A stretch of 64,000 nt of DNA, taken from Balneatrix alpica DSM 16621 (GTDB taxonomy: Bacteria; Pseudomonadota; Gammaproteobacteria; Pseudomonadales; Balneatricaceae). The first letter of the stretch is position 1. Every line of letters starts with the position of its first letter. The stretch is taken from contig NZ_KK211039.1 of the NCBI RefSeq assembly GCF_000619885.1, forward strand, positions 84,670 to 148,669, in the 5' to 3' direction. The notes under the pieces were generated by a model. The model searched no databases. It was not told where the DNA came from and worked only from the letters and a program-made list of their open reading frames with translations. Both the position numbers and the translations under genes were made by a program. Below are positions 8,147-16,689 of this stretch, piece after piece.

Positions 8147-9760
8147 ATGGTCGGGGTATATGGTTGGAGCCTGAAGTACTGGCGTGGGGATGTCTTTGGT
8201 GGCGTGACGGCTGCCATAGTGGCTTTACCCCTGGCCTTGGCATTTGGTGTTGCTTCTGGAGCGGGTCCCTTGGCGGGGCTCTATGGGGCGATCGCAGTTG
8301 GCTTTTTTGCAGCGCTGTTTGGTGGCACCCCAGCACAGATATCCGGCCCTACAGGGCCGATGACCGTGGTGATGGCTGCGGTCTTGACCCAATTTGTTGG
8401 CCAGCATCCACAAGTGGGCCTTAGCTTGGCGATGACGGTGGTGATGTTGGCGGGTGTGTTGCAAATGCTGTTTGGCCTACTGCGGCTTGGGCGTTATCTC
8501 ACCCTGGTGTCTTTACCGGTGGTCTCCGGCTTTATGAGTGGCATTGGCATCATCATCATTATTCTACAGTTGCCTGGCATCTTAGGGGTGGCGGCGCTGT
8601 CCTCTCCCGCGGCGGTATGGCAGGCCTTGCCCAGCTTGTTAGAGCAGGGGCAGCTGGCCAGTATGGGGTTGGCGGCCGCTACCCTGGCGTTACTCTATGG
8701 TTGGCCCAAGGCCTGGCGCTTACGCCTGCCTGCGCCACTGGTGGCGTTGTTACTGGGTAGTGTGCTGGTGGCTTGGTGGGCCTTGCCCGTGGCGACCTTG
8801 CCAGAGGTACCCAGTGGTTTGCCGCACTTACAGGTACCTTATTGGTCCTGGCCGTTATGGGGGGACATGCTGCAAGCAGCTTTGATGTTGGCGGTATTGG
8901 GCTCCCTCGACTCCTTGTTAACCTCCTTGGTGGCGGATCAACGCAGCCGCCACCTGCATCATTCAGACCGTGAATTACTTGGGCAAGGTGTGGGGAATCT
9001 GGTTGCTGGCTTGCTGGGTGGTTTGCCAGGTGCTGGGGCCACTATGCGGACCGTGGTGAATATCGATGCGGGGGGACGTACGCCTTTATCAGGTATGGTG
9101 CACGCCTTGGTGTTATTGATGCTGGTGCTGTGGTTTGGCCAGTGGGTGGCATACATTCCTCAGCCGGTTTTGGCAGCCATCCTGTTGAAAGTGGGGGTGG
9201 ATATTATTGACTGGCCTTTGCTGAAGCGGGCTCGCCAATTGCCGAGAATGGCGCTGGCCGTAATGGTGTCGGTAGCGGTGCTGACGGTGACCACCGACCT
9301 GTTGATTGCCGTTGCTGTTGGCGTTTTTATCACTCAGGCGTTGGAAATGCAGGCTTATGCCCGTTTGCAGGCCGCCAGCATTCGCTTTAGTCAGGGCGGG
9401 GAGCCACACTGTCCTGCCTGGTTGGATCAAAGCAGTTGGCATGCCTTGCAAGGGGCGCAGGGAAGGATGGTGCTGCTGACATTGCAGGGGCCCCTGGGTT
9501 TCGCGGCGGCGAAAGCCGTGTTGGGACTGTTGGAGCGTTTACCCACCTGTGAGCGGCTGGTGATTGATTACAGCGCCGTGACGTTTTTGGATATCTCGAC
9601 AGCTCTGGCGATGGAGGATGTGCAACTGGCCTTGCAGCAACAGGGGGTGGAAGTGGTTTGGGCGGGGTTGGGAGAAGAAGTACAGGGGCTGTTAATGCCG
9701 CTGAATCGACAGGGAATCCGCAGTTATCCCGATCGGCAGTTAGCGTTGGCAGAGTATTAG
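8147..9760 (+). CDS. SulP-family anion transporter with STAS domain
   Basis: Inner-membrane secondary transporter of the SLC26/SulP family, 537 aa. About 12 hydrophobic segments fill residues 10-400. The N-terminal part holds the family signature DVFGGVTAAIVALPLALAFG and the substrate-site segment GTPAQISGPTGPMTVVMAA. A C-terminal STAS domain begins near 430 (RMVLLTLQGPLGF) and contains VIDYSAVTFLDISTALAM. The likely substrate is sulfate, bicarbonate or another small anion; it cannot be told from sequence. ATG 8147 follows GGAGGT at 4 bp; a GTG six bases upstream is an alternative. Its stop interlocks with the convergent yigZ stop. Confidence 0.88.
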   Translation: MVGVYGWSLKYWRGDVFGGVTAAIVALPLALAFGVASGAGPLAGLYGAIAVGFFAALFGGTPAQISGPTGPMTVVMAAVLTQFVGQHPQVGLSLAMTVVMLAGVLQMLFGLLRLGRYLTLVSLPVVSGFMSGIGIIIIILQLPGILGVAALSSPAAVWQALPSLLEQGQLASMGLAAATLALLYGWPKAWRLRLPAPLVALLLGSVLVAWWALPVATLPEVPSGLPHLQVPYWSWPLWGDMLQAALMLAVLGSLDSLLTSLVADQRSRHLHHSDRELLGQGVGNLVAGLLGGLPGAGATMRTVVNIDAGGRTPLSGMVHALVLLMLVLWFGQWVAYIPQPVLAAILLKVGVDIIDWPLLKRARQLPRMALAVMVSVAVLTVTTDLLIAVAVGVFITQALEMQAYARLQAASIRFSQGGEPHCPAWLDQSSWHALQGAQGRMVLLTLQGPLGFAAAKAVLGLLERLPTCERLVIDYSAVTFLDISTALAMEDVQLALQQQGVEVVWAGLGEEVQGLLMPLNRQGIRSYPDRQLALAEY

Positions 9761-10365
9761 CCTGGGAGCCGGGATTGGAAAGCAACCTGCCACAGGGATA
9801 ACTGTTGTGTAAGGGCGGGAACCTGTTGCGGTGGTACTTCCAGCACAAAGCTGACCTCAGCGGCAAAGTATTCAGAATGTATTTTTGCCTGCCATGTGGG
9901 GAGCATGCGCACTAGCTGGGCATGTTCGCTGTAGCCACAACGGCAGTCTAGTGCTTCAGTGGGGGTAAGGGTGTGACAGGGAAGTTCCTTGAGGGCGCTC
10001 TGGGTTAAGCCACCATAAGCCCGTACCAGCCCACCCACTCCTAATTTGGTGCCGCCAAAGTAGCGGCTGATAACGATGCAAATATGACCGATGCCACTGT
10101 GTTGTAGCACATTGAGCATAGGTCGCCCGGCACTGCCGGCCGGCTCGCCGTCATCACTGCTGCCATAGCTGTGTTGCTGGGTGGGGGCACCCCAGATATA
10201 GGCCCAGCAATGGTGGTTTGCTTTGGGATGCTGTTGACGTTGGAGTTGAATCCAGGCCTGCGCACTGTCCAGGTCCGGGCAGTGGTTGAGGCTGGCAATA
10301 AAGCGGCTGTGCTTGATCTCTTCTTCGCACTCAAAGGGGCCGGTGGGAGTCAGGTAAGGCTGCAT
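9757..10365 (-). CDS. yigZ: YigZ/IMPACT family protein
   Basis: Soluble protein of 202 aa in the IMPACT (UPF0029) family. The N-terminal domain carries the diagnostic HHCWAYIWG, SYGSSDDGEPAGSAGRPML and VISRYFGGTKLGVGGLVRAY, and a DUF1949-type ferredoxin-like domain follows (about 135-202). The family is linked to translation factor-like or nucleic-acid binding roles, and its bacterial function is unsettled. The stop codon overlaps the convergent sulP stop by 4 bp. The CDF transporter gene lies 3 bp upstream on the same strand, so the pair is co-transcribed. Confidence 0.88.
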   Translation of the reverse strand: MQPYLTPTGPFECEEEIKHSRFIASLNHCPDLDSAQAWIQLQRQQHPKANHHCWAYIWGAPTQQHSYGSSDDGEPAGSAGRPMLNVLQHSGIGHICIVISRYFGGTKLGVGGLVRAYGGLTQSALKELPCHTLTPTEALDCRCGYSEHAQLVRMLPTWQAKIHSEYFAAEVSFVLEVPPQQVPALTQQLSLWQVAFQSRLPG

Positions 10366-10368
10366 GGA

Positions 10369-11493
10369 TTAGTCCGTCTCATTAAACCAGAGCTGGATAT
10401 CGGCTAACCAAGCAGGAGGAGAATGCAAAATTTGCTGAGCCAGTGCCTGAGCTTGCGTCCGCTGATGCAGCGGAAAATACAGTTCAAGACGAATCTTGCG
10501 CTGTAGGTAATAAAGCTTGAGATGCAGCAGTTGCAGCTGCTGGGGTTGTAATTGCGGCGCTAGCCAGGCCTGGATGGTGCTGCGGCTGGGAAGCTGAAGT
10601 TGTGCACGCTCATCTGCCAGCACATCAATATGGAAGACGATGTCTTTCACTTGCTCATAATGATCCCGCACCCGTTGGGTGGCTCTGAGGCCAACATGAT
10701 GGGCCTCGGCGGCGGTCAGCTCATCATCCACCACTAAGTGAACATCAAGGAGAAAGTTAGCGCCCATCTTGCGGGTGCGCAGATCGTGGACGGAGTGAAC
10801 GCCTTCTTCATCCAGCATCAGGTGACGAATTTGGCGCAGTTCCTGGCTGGGTAAGCCGGTATCGGTAAGTTCCTGCAGGCTGCTCCAACACAGTTTCCAG
10901 CCAATATGGGCCACCATCACTGCAACTAATGCGGCGGCCAAGGCATCCATCCAGACAAAGCCTGCCAAGCTGCCAATCAGGGCAATCAAAACCACGATGG
11001 AGGACAGTGCATCGGAGCGATGGTGCCAGGCATTGGCCACCATTAACTCTGAACCCAAGCGTTCCCCGGCCCGGCGGGTGTAGTGATATAGCCACTCTTT
11101 GCCAAGAATCGAGGCGAGGGTGACGGCTAGTGCTGGCCAGGTGGGAAAACTGGCGGAGTCCTCCGCTGTGAGGCGCATCAGGCTGTCATAGCCAATGGCA
11201 CCAGCAACGGCGATTAGAATGGTGCCTAGCACCACTGTCCCCAGGGTTTCAAAACGCTCATGTCCATAAGGATGGTTATGATCCGGTCCTTGGTGGGCAA
11301 TGCGGGTAATGACCAGCACCATCACATCGGTCAGTAAATCAGACAGTGAGTGGATGCCATCGGCTACCAAGGCATGGGAGTGAAACAGCCAACCTGCAAA
11401 GGTCTTGGCTAACCCCAAGACGAGATTAATGAGAGCACCGATTAGGGTCACTCGTTGCATGGCTTGTTGTTTGTTGGCAGCAGCAATAGACAT
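10369..11493 (-). CDS. Cation diffusion facilitator (Zn/Fe-type efflux)
   Basis: Inner-membrane metal/proton antiporter of the CDF family, 374 aa. Six membrane helices fill about residues 15-210. The metal site shows an HxxxD pair in TM2 (His48 and Asp52 in ADGIHSLSD) and another in TM5 (HHRSD in NAWHHRSDALS); this HD-HD pattern is the one usually tied to Zn(II). A histidine loop DHNHPYGHERFE follows TM2. The cytoplasmic domain is longer than FieF's: after the usual dimerisation domain (VHSVHDLRTRKMG) there are about 80 extra residues of unknown role. It is the first gene of a two-gene unit with yigZ. Confidence 0.87.
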   Translation of the reverse strand: MSIAAANKQQAMQRVTLIGALINLVLGLAKTFAGWLFHSHALVADGIHSLSDLLTDVMVLVITRIAHQGPDHNHPYGHERFETLGTVVLGTILIAVAGAIGYDSLMRLTAEDSASFPTWPALAVTLASILGKEWLYHYTRRAGERLGSELMVANAWHHRSDALSSIVVLIALIGSLAGFVWMDALAAALVAVMVAHIGWKLCWSSLQELTDTGLPSQELRQIRHLMLDEEGVHSVHDLRTRKMGANFLLDVHLVVDDELTAAEAHHVGLRATQRVRDHYEQVKDIVFHIDVLADERAQLQLPSRSTIQAWLAPQLQPQQLQLLHLKLYYLQRKIRLELYFPLHQRTQAQALAQQILHSPPAWLADIQLWFNETD

Positions 11494-11843
11494 GGGCGTG
11501 GCTTAGTTAATCAAGGTCAGTCGTGAGCCTAACAGGGATGTAAGGGTGAGGTGAGCTCGTGACAAGCATGGGCGGAGCAGGTGAAAGATGCAAGTCTTTG
11601 ATTTTATGGATGGCTTGCTAAGAGTAAAGGCAAAGGTATTAATCAGGTTGGTAGTTTTATGAGCAGTTGTTAGCGGCTTTGGCAGGTTATGCCTGTACCG
11701 TGGCTATGCACAGAGCTATCCCCAGTTTTTGTGGATAACTTCATTCTGGGGGAGGCTCATTGGTTGCCTTCTATTGATCAGTAGCACTGGTGTCTGGCTA
11801 GTGCTGGCGCATAATAGGCGCTCTATTTGGCCAAGGATTGCTT
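11494..11843. other. 350-bp intergenic region with DnaA-box-like cluster
   Basis: Divergent gap between the CDF gene (minus) and the BASS transporter (plus). No credible ORF or RNA gene is visible. Its main feature is a cluster of DnaA-box-like 9-mers at 11704-11738, listed separately. Promoters for both neighbours must lie here; an AT-rich CATAAT at about 11811 could be the -10 for the plus-strand gene, but no good -35 was found. Confidence 0.6.
11704..11738. promoter_or_regulatory. Cluster of three DnaA-box-like 9-mers
   Basis: TGTGGATAA at 11730-11738 is the exact complement of the consensus DnaA box TTATCCACA. Two weaker plus-strand boxes lie just left: CTATGCACA (11704-11712, one mismatch to TTATNCACA) and CTATCCCCA (11716-11724). 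Three boxes within 35 bp suggest DnaA binding. There is no AT-rich unwinding element or replication gene nearby, so it looks like a regulatory or DnaA-titration site, not an origin. Confidence 0.45.
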
Positions 11844-12710
11844 ATGTCGACGCTTTTGTCTCAACAGGTTGTGCCTCTGGCACTGTTTATCTTGATGCTA
11901 GGGATGGGGATGACGCTGAGAGCCGATGACTTTCAACCATTAATGAAGCGTTATCCCTTGGTGTTATTAGGGCTTATAGGGCAATTCATCGGTTTGCCGT
12001 TGTTAGGGCTACTGATTATTAACTTGTTCGGTTTGCCTCCATTGATTGCGATGGGGCTGATGATCTTGACCTTTAGCCCTGGCGGTGCAACCTCTAACCT
12101 GATGAGTTTTTTGGCCCGTGGCGATGTGCCTCTTTCTGTTACGTTAACTGCCATTAGTAGTTTGTTAACACCACTGACTTTGCCGGTGTTGACTTGGTGG
12201 ACGCTGTGGTGGTGGCAGTTACAGGATGTGCAGCCGAGCTTTCCTGTCTCAGCCCTGTTGTTGAAGTTGGTGGCAATGACCATGCTGCCTATTGTATTGG
12301 GCATGCTTTGTCGTTGGCGCTGGCCCACTTTTGCTAAGGCAATGGTTAAGCCTGTGAAGTGGGCAGGAGGGGTTTTTATGCTGGTGGTGATTGTGGCGCT
12401 GGTATTGGACTCCTATCACCAACTTCCCGAGTTGTTAGCGGCCAGTGGCATGGCGACATTGATTTTGGTGTTGTCTGGGATGGCATTGGGGGCCGGATTG
12501 GCTTGGGCAGCAGGGCAGGCAGGTGCGCAACGGGTGACTTTCGCCTTTGAGATTGGTGTACAAAATGCTGGGGTGGCGCTGTTGGTCACGCTTGGCTTAT
12601 TGAACAATCCGCAAATGGCGCTAGTGCCATTAGCTTATGGCATTATCCAATTGATTCCTGCTGCGCTATTGATCGGCTCTCGGGCTCTGTTTCAGTCAGA
12701 TTACCGCTAG
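11844..12710 (+). CDS. Bile acid:sodium symporter (BASS) family transporter
   Basis: Inner-membrane transporter of 288 aa with about nine or ten hydrophobic segments. Family features are GMGMTLRADDF near the N-terminus, the sodium-site stretch FSPGGATSNLMSFLARGDVPLSVTLTA (about 72-98) and FEIGVQNAGVALLVT in the second half (crossover region). Bacterial BASS proteins carry diverse organic anions such as pantoate or 2-keto acids; the substrate here is unknown. AAGGA stands 6 bp before ATG 11844, so the TTG six bases upstream is not used as the start. Confidence 0.87.
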   Translation: MSTLLSQQVVPLALFILMLGMGMTLRADDFQPLMKRYPLVLLGLIGQFIGLPLLGLLIINLFGLPPLIAMGLMILTFSPGGATSNLMSFLARGDVPLSVTLTAISSLLTPLTLPVLTWWTLWWWQLQDVQPSFPVSALLLKLVAMTMLPIVLGMLCRWRWPTFAKAMVKPVKWAGGVFMLVVIVALVLDSYHQLPELLAASGMATLILVLSGMALGAGLAWAAGQAGAQRVTFAFEIGVQNAGVALLVTLGLLNNPQMALVPLAYGIIQLIPAALLIGSRALFQSDYR

Positions 12711-12727
12711 GCGTCGGGTAAACGACA

Positions 12728-12750
12728 AGGCGTTAGTCGGACTAACGCCT
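12728..12750. terminator. Perfect hairpin between convergent genes
   Basis: AGGCGTTAGTC and its exact complement GACTAACGCCT are separated by one base, between the convergent ends of the BASS transporter and rdgC. There is no U-tract on either strand, so it may block 3' exonucleases or work as a weak bidirectional terminator. Confidence 0.4.
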
Positions 12751-12757
12751 GTGAGGC

Positions 12758-13672
12758 TTAGTGCTCTGGGCCAAGGTTACCCTCAAACCAGCTAATCCAG
12801 GCAGGTAACAGCCGAGCCAGTTCCAGGGCACTAAGGGTGAAGAGGGCATCAAACTCTTGCTGGGCATTATCGCTTTGATCGTTAGCCAGCTCATCCTGCA
12901 GGCGTTCACTGGCCTGCAGGCGTTTGAGAGTGAGGTCTTCGCAAAGGGTAAAGCTTAGTGAGTCTTGCCAATGAACCCCCAGGCGCACTGCTTGCTTTCC
13001 GGCACTTAGATGAGACTCTAGCTCTTCTCCTTCCAGCGCTTGGCGGCGCCAACGCAGAATACCGCCATCTTCTTCAGGGGCGCGAAGTTCGCATTCCTGC
13101 GCCAGTACTAAATCATTTGGTTGTTGACTGGGGTCTGTCAACCAAGCAGTCATAATGGCTGCTGGGCTTTTTTCTACTCGAGGAGGAATGACTGGCAGGC
13201 TGCCTAAGGCTTCACGGAGCAGATTCAGTAGGGGCTCGGCCTTGGCATGGCTGCTGGCATCCACCACAAGCCAACCGCGCTGCGGGTTTAAACAAATCCA
13301 GAAGTGCTGGTGGCGACTGAAGGCCTTGGGCAACAACTCCAGGGTGATCTGGTCCTTCAGCTCTTGTTTTTCTTTGCGGGTGGGGCGGCGTGACTGCTTG
13401 GCTTCGAAGTCATCCATTCGTTCCTGCAGGAGTTCATTCACCACCTGTCCGGGCAGAATTTTCTCTTGTTTACGTGCTTTGAGCAGGTAAAAGCCCTGGT
13501 TGGCATGCACCAGGGTATCGCCCTGGGGCAGGGGTGCAACCCAGCCCAAACGCTCGGCTTCTTGGCTGGAGCAGGGTTGAAAGCGCTGTGCTGTAATGGC
13601 CTGTTCGAGGGTATCGGCATCCAGTGTAATTGGACTCGTGAAGCTATAGATGATCAGGTTGCGAAATAGCAT
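12758..13672 (-). CDS. rdgC: Recombination-associated protein RdgC
   Basis: Ring-shaped DNA-binding dimer that limits RecA activity; cytosolic and nucleoid-associated. At 304 aa it matches the E. coli protein in length. The start MLFRNLIIYSF aligns with the family's MWFKNLxxYR, so ATG 13672 is chosen over ATG 13741, which would add 23 unrelated residues. Other family landmarks are QRFQPCSSQEAERLGWVAPL, VLPGQVVNE-like ILPGQVVNELLQERMDDFEA, and the central KEKQELKDQITLELLPKAFSR. It is a single gene with its own promoter. Confidence 0.93.
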   Translation of the reverse strand: MLFRNLIIYSFTSPITLDADTLEQAITAQRFQPCSSQEAERLGWVAPLPQGDTLVHANQGFYLLKARKQEKILPGQVVNELLQERMDDFEAKQSRRPTRKEKQELKDQITLELLPKAFSRHQHFWICLNPQRGWLVVDASSHAKAEPLLNLLREALGSLPVIPPRVEKSPAAIMTAWLTDPSQQPNDLVLAQECELRAPEEDGGILRWRRQALEGEELESHLSAGKQAVRLGVHWQDSLSFTLCEDLTLKRLQASERLQDELANDQSDNAQQEFDALFTLSALELARLLPAWISWFEGNLGPEH

Positions 13673-13745
13673 GGCCGGGGGGTCTATCCTGTGACGGGGT
13701 AGTGAGGGGGGTATTGTAGTGACTGCCAAGGAGTTTGCCACCTTC

Positions 13746-13766
13746 AGGCAGCCTTAACGGCTGCCT
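13746..13766. terminator. Hairpin downstream of msrA
   Basis: AGGCAGCC and GGCTGCCT pair around the loop TTAAC, 13 bp past the msrA stop. On the minus strand no long U-run follows, so it is only a candidate terminator. Confidence 0.4.
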
Positions 13767-13778
13767 GCGTCGCGGTGA

Positions 13779-14408
13779 TTAGAGAATACAGCTGACGCCA
13801 GTGCCTCCCAGACCACAGTAACCATCAGGGTTCTTGGCGAGATATTGCTGATGATATTCCTCTGCATAGTAAAACTGAGGGGCGGGCAGAATTTCAGTAG
13901 TAATGGCGCCGTAGCCAGCTTCGCTGAGTCGCTGCTGATACAAGGCTTTACTGTGTTCAGCCTGCTGTTGCTGCTCGTTATTAAAGGTGTAAATACCTGA
14001 ACGGTACTGAGTGCCGACATCTCCTCCCTGACGCATGCCTTGAGTGGGGTTGTGTACTTGCCAAAATAGGCTGAGCAGCTGCTGATAACTAATTTGGGTC
14101 GGGTCGAACACAACCAGTACGACTTCATTGTGGCCGGTGAGGCCTGTGCAAACTTCTTGGTAAGTAGGGTTGGCGGTCAGGCCACCGGCATAGCCCACGG
14201 CTGTGGTGTAAATACCAGGCTGTTGCCAGAGTTTGCGCTCAGCCCCCCAAAAGCACCCTAGTCCAAACATGGCTTGTTGCAGGTGGCCAGGAAAGGGTCC
14301 TGTTAGTGGGGTTTTGAGAACATAGTGTTCTGCCGGCACCGGCATGGCCTCTTGGCGCCCGGGTAGGGCTTCCTCGGGAGTGGGCATGCTGAGTTTTTTC
14401 TGGTGCAT
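13779..14408 (-). CDS. msrA: Peptide methionine sulfoxide reductase A
   Basis: Reduces methionine-S-sulfoxide in proteins, repairing oxidative damage. With the chosen start it is 209 aa; catalytic Cys52 lies in the GCFWG motif (51-55). The N-terminal [16 protein letters not shown] matches the extension seen in E. coli MsrA, and the C-terminal LGGTGVSC supplies the resolving cysteine. Family landmarks [20 protein letters not shown] and [14 protein letters not shown] [11 protein letters not shown] are intact. ATG 14408 has GGAAG 8 bp upstream; ATG 14423, five codons earlier, is an alternative. Confidence 0.93.
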   Translation of the reverse strand: MHQKKLSMPTPEEALPGRQEAMPVPAEHYVLKTPLTGPFPGHLQQAMFGLGCFWGAERKLWQQPGIYTTAVGYAGGLTANPTYQEVCTGLTGHNEVVLVVFDPTQISYQQLLSLFWQVHNPTQGMRQGGDVGTQYRSGIYTFNNEQQQQAEHSKALYQQRLSEAGYGAITTEILPAPQFYYAEEYHQQYLAKNPDGYCGLGGTGVSCIL

Positions 14409-14498
14409 AGTGACAACTTCCATTAGATTCGGTGTGACTTGTGTTCAGCTAAATTGGCTATGGCTGAACGTCTCCTTGCTTGGACAGGAACAGGATAA

Positions 14499-14900
14499 AT
14501 GAGTTTCACCACTAAACTAAAGGTTCATGGTTTTCATTTGGATAGTTTTGGCCATGTTAATAATGCCCGCTATCTAGAGTTTTTAGAGGCTGCTCGTTGG
14601 GACTGGCTGGCGGCTTCCGACTGCATGCAGGTTCTGCAGCAGGAGCAAGTAGTGTTCGCTATCGTCAATATCAATATTAACTATAAGGCCGAGGCACGTC
14701 TGGGGGATGTGCTGGACATCAGTTGTGCAGTGGGGCGTTTGGGAGAAAAGAGTGTGCAGCTGACCCAAGAAGTACGGCGTGAGCGTGATCAGGTTGTGGT
14801 CGCTGATGCCACCATCACTTTTGTCTTTATGGATGTGCGTACCCGGCAGGCCCGTCCAGTGGAAGGGCGTTTGCGGGAGCTGATGCTGGCAGCAGTCTAA
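14499..14900 (+). CDS. Acyl-CoA thioesterase, 4HBT hotdog fold (YbgC/FadM-like)
   Basis: Hotdog-fold thioesterase of 133 aa that hydrolyses acyl-CoA or acyl-ACP. The catalytic motif is HLDSFGHVNNARYLEFLEAARWDWL (Asp in LDSFGHVNN), typical of the 4-hydroxybenzoyl-CoA thioesterase/YbgC group. The order and length fit FadM-like proteins. It is divergent from msrA across a 90-bp gap and convergent with the HD-GYP gene. Acyl chain preference cannot be read from sequence. Confidence 0.85.
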   Translation: MSFTTKLKVHGFHLDSFGHVNNARYLEFLEAARWDWLAASDCMQVLQQEQVVFAIVNININYKAEARLGDVLDISCAVGRLGEKSVQLTQEVRRERDQVVVADATITFVFMDVRTRQARPVEGRLRELMLAAV

Positions 14901-14911
14901 GACCTAAGGTG

Positions 14912-16357
14912 TCAGAGGTATTGGTTGAAGTCTAACTCAGGCAATGCCTCTAAATTCACTACTGGAGCGACAACGGCATCCTGGGCGGGTGAGCCCATAT
15001 GGGTTTCCAGCCATACATCCTCAGGCGGCAGGTGCATGCGTTTTTGTGCATGGTAAATGCAACGAACAAGACTGGGTTGCCTGGTTTTGTCGTTGAGTTT
15101 TAAGACGAAGCCTAAACGACCACTTTTGAGTTCAACCAGCGAGCCTAAGGGGAAGATCCCCATCAGTGTGATAAAGCGTAGAAGCAGCTCCGGATCATAG
15201 CGGCTGCCTTTGGCCTGCAGCAGGGTTTTAATGGCGGCGGCAGGAATTTTGGCGTTCTTATAACAGCGATCGACGGTCATGGCATCGTAGGCATTAATGA
15301 TGGCTGTCATCCTTCCATAGAGCCCAATTCGCTTGCCTTTTAACCGGTTGGGATAACCACTGCCGTCATAGTTTTCATATTGCTGGGCAGCAATGGAGCG
15401 GGTGAGCTCATTAAGCTGTGGGTAGTCACTTAAAATTTGTTCACCTAGGATGGGGTTGCGGCGAATAAGGGCCAGCTCTTCGCTGCTAAGTTGACCCTGT
15501 TTATCACGAATGTGTGCAGGAATGCGCATCATGCCAATATCGTGTAGTAATCCCCCGATAATGAGATCTCGAATCATCACCGGTTTCATATTTAAATTTA
15601 GCCCGAACAGGCCAAGCAAAATGGAGACGTTGACCGAGTGCTCAAACAGATAGTTATCAGGGCTGCGTAAACGGCCTACACACACCAGTGCATCAGGGTT
15701 ACGGTTGAGCGAACGTAAAATAAGCTCAGCACTTTTGAAAACGGGATCTAAATCCAGGGCTTCCTCATTAGCAACGAGTAGGCTCACCCCCTTGATCAGC
15801 GAGACAGCTTTTTGGTGGATTGCTCGGGCGCTGACCAGCTCACTGTCAAAGTCACGCAGCTTGTTGCGGGAAGACTGCTCAGCGTTTGCTTCTAGCTGAA
15901 TGGGTGCAGGATTAATTTGCTCCTCCAGAATACTCATTAAGAACTCAAAGCGGCTTAGTTTGCTCGAGCTCTGACGAAGAGTATTTACGTCCGGTTTGTA
16001 ATCCGCGCGGCGCAGAGCGCCCAGAGTGCGGCCAGTGGCAAGCAGTAAAGCATATGCAAGCAGCTTGTTCTCGGCGTGATAGCGTCTATCTTCCTCGCTG
16101 GCGTGATTGGTTTCTTTTGTGTCGAAATAAGGGTCAAAGGGAAGGAGAGAAGAATCGAGTAAGTGGCGAATGCCAATAAGCGCCGCTTTACGGCGATACT
16201 GTTGGGTTTTAAGGCTACGAGGACCGTACTCCTGCACAGCAGCAAGCACGTCTTGATGCTTATTTACCATGCTTAACAACTTAGTGCTGCGTAATAGCGC
16301 ATCAAGATCATAAACTTGTTGCTCAAGTGGCAAGCCAAAAAAAGTGTCGATTTCCAT
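14912..16357 (-). CDS. HD-GYP domain protein with eroded active site
   Basis: A 481-aa protein with the layout of c-di-GMP phosphodiesterases. Its HD-GYP domain runs about 230-390, with FEHSVNVSIL, HD at 272-273 and GYP at 334-336 (YDGSGYP). Several ligand positions are changed: the usual HDIGK is HDIGM (Met for Lys), the HP motif is NP (301-302), and the HH-E of HHExxDGSGYP is Q326-Y327-E. Only part of the bimetal site remains, so hydrolysis is doubtful and a binding or scaffold role is possible. The roughly 220 N-terminal residues match no domain I know. It is encoded alone. Confidence 0.8.
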   Translation of the reverse strand: MEIDTFFGLPLEQQVYDLDALLRSTKLLSMVNKHQDVLAAVQEYGPRSLKTQQYRRKAALIGIRHLLDSSLLPFDPYFDTKETNHASEEDRRYHAENKLLAYALLLATGRTLGALRRADYKPDVNTLRQSSSKLSRFEFLMSILEEQINPAPIQLEANAEQSSRNKLRDFDSELVSARAIHQKAVSLIKGVSLLVANEEALDLDPVFKSAELILRSLNRNPDALVCVGRLRSPDNYLFEHSVNVSILLGLFGLNLNMKPVMIRDLIIGGLLHDIGMMRIPAHIRDKQGQLSSEELALIRRNPILGEQILSDYPQLNELTRSIAAQQYENYDGSGYPNRLKGKRIGLYGRMTAIINAYDAMTVDRCYKNAKIPAAAIKTLLQAKGSRYDPELLLRFITLMGIFPLGSLVELKSGRLGFVLKLNDKTRQPSLVRCIYHAQKRMHLPPEDVWLETHMGSPAQDAVVAPVVNLEALPELDFNQYL

Positions 16358-16575
16358 CCATCACCCAGCAGTTACAACTAAGCTTACTCAGTAAGAATAA
16401 CCAGCATTAGTCTGCTTGTGTTGCTAAACAGGATTAAAAGCAACTCAGTAGCGACAGCATGCTAGTGTAAATCCCCTTTGAGTTCTGTGGAAAAAAGCAG
16501 TTTTTTGTTAAAGCAGAAAGCGTGAAATTTTGGTTGCTATTTATTTGACCATTTGGATAAATTGAATGCGGTTTC

Positions 16576-16604
16576 TTAGACTTAGGTTTGATACTGCATA
16601 TAAT
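16576..16604 (+). promoter_or_regulatory. Candidate sigma70 promoter of the BMP ABC operon
   Basis: TATAAT at 16599-16604 is a perfect -10. TTAGAC at 16576-16581 sits 17 bp upstream as a poor -35. This would start transcription near 16611, about 80 nt before the ATG. Confidence 0.5.
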
Positions 16605-16617
16605 AGCTGACCAGTGG

Positions 16618-16641
16618 GCGGCTGTTCGTAAGATCAGCCGC
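16618..16641 (+). promoter_or_regulatory. Leader hairpin followed by U-rich stretch
   Basis: GCGGCTG pairs with CAGCCGC around a 10-nt loop in the predicted 5' leader, followed by TATTCTTTGTCTGG. It resembles an attenuator or weak terminator but is short, and no riboswitch family was recognised. Confidence 0.3.
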
Positions 16642-16689
16642 TATTCTTTGTCTGGTTAAACCCAACAATAACAGAGCGAAAGGTGTGCT

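Larger units (their letters stand above)
16358..16689. other. 332-bp intergenic region, regulatory for BMP transporter
   Basis: Divergent gap between the HD-GYP gene and the nucleoside ABC operon. No ORF or RNA gene is recognised. It carries a likely promoter and a leader hairpin for the plus-strand operon (listed separately); the left half is AT-rich and should hold the HD-GYP promoter. Confidence 0.55.

Noticed and set aside
11704..11738. Chromosome origin
   Set aside because: There is no dnaA, dnaN, gidA or similar gene nearby, no AT-rich unwinding element and only three boxes.
16618..16641. Purine or preQ1 riboswitch in the ABC operon leader
   Set aside because: Only one short stem is visible; no conserved junction or pseudoknot pattern of those classes was found.
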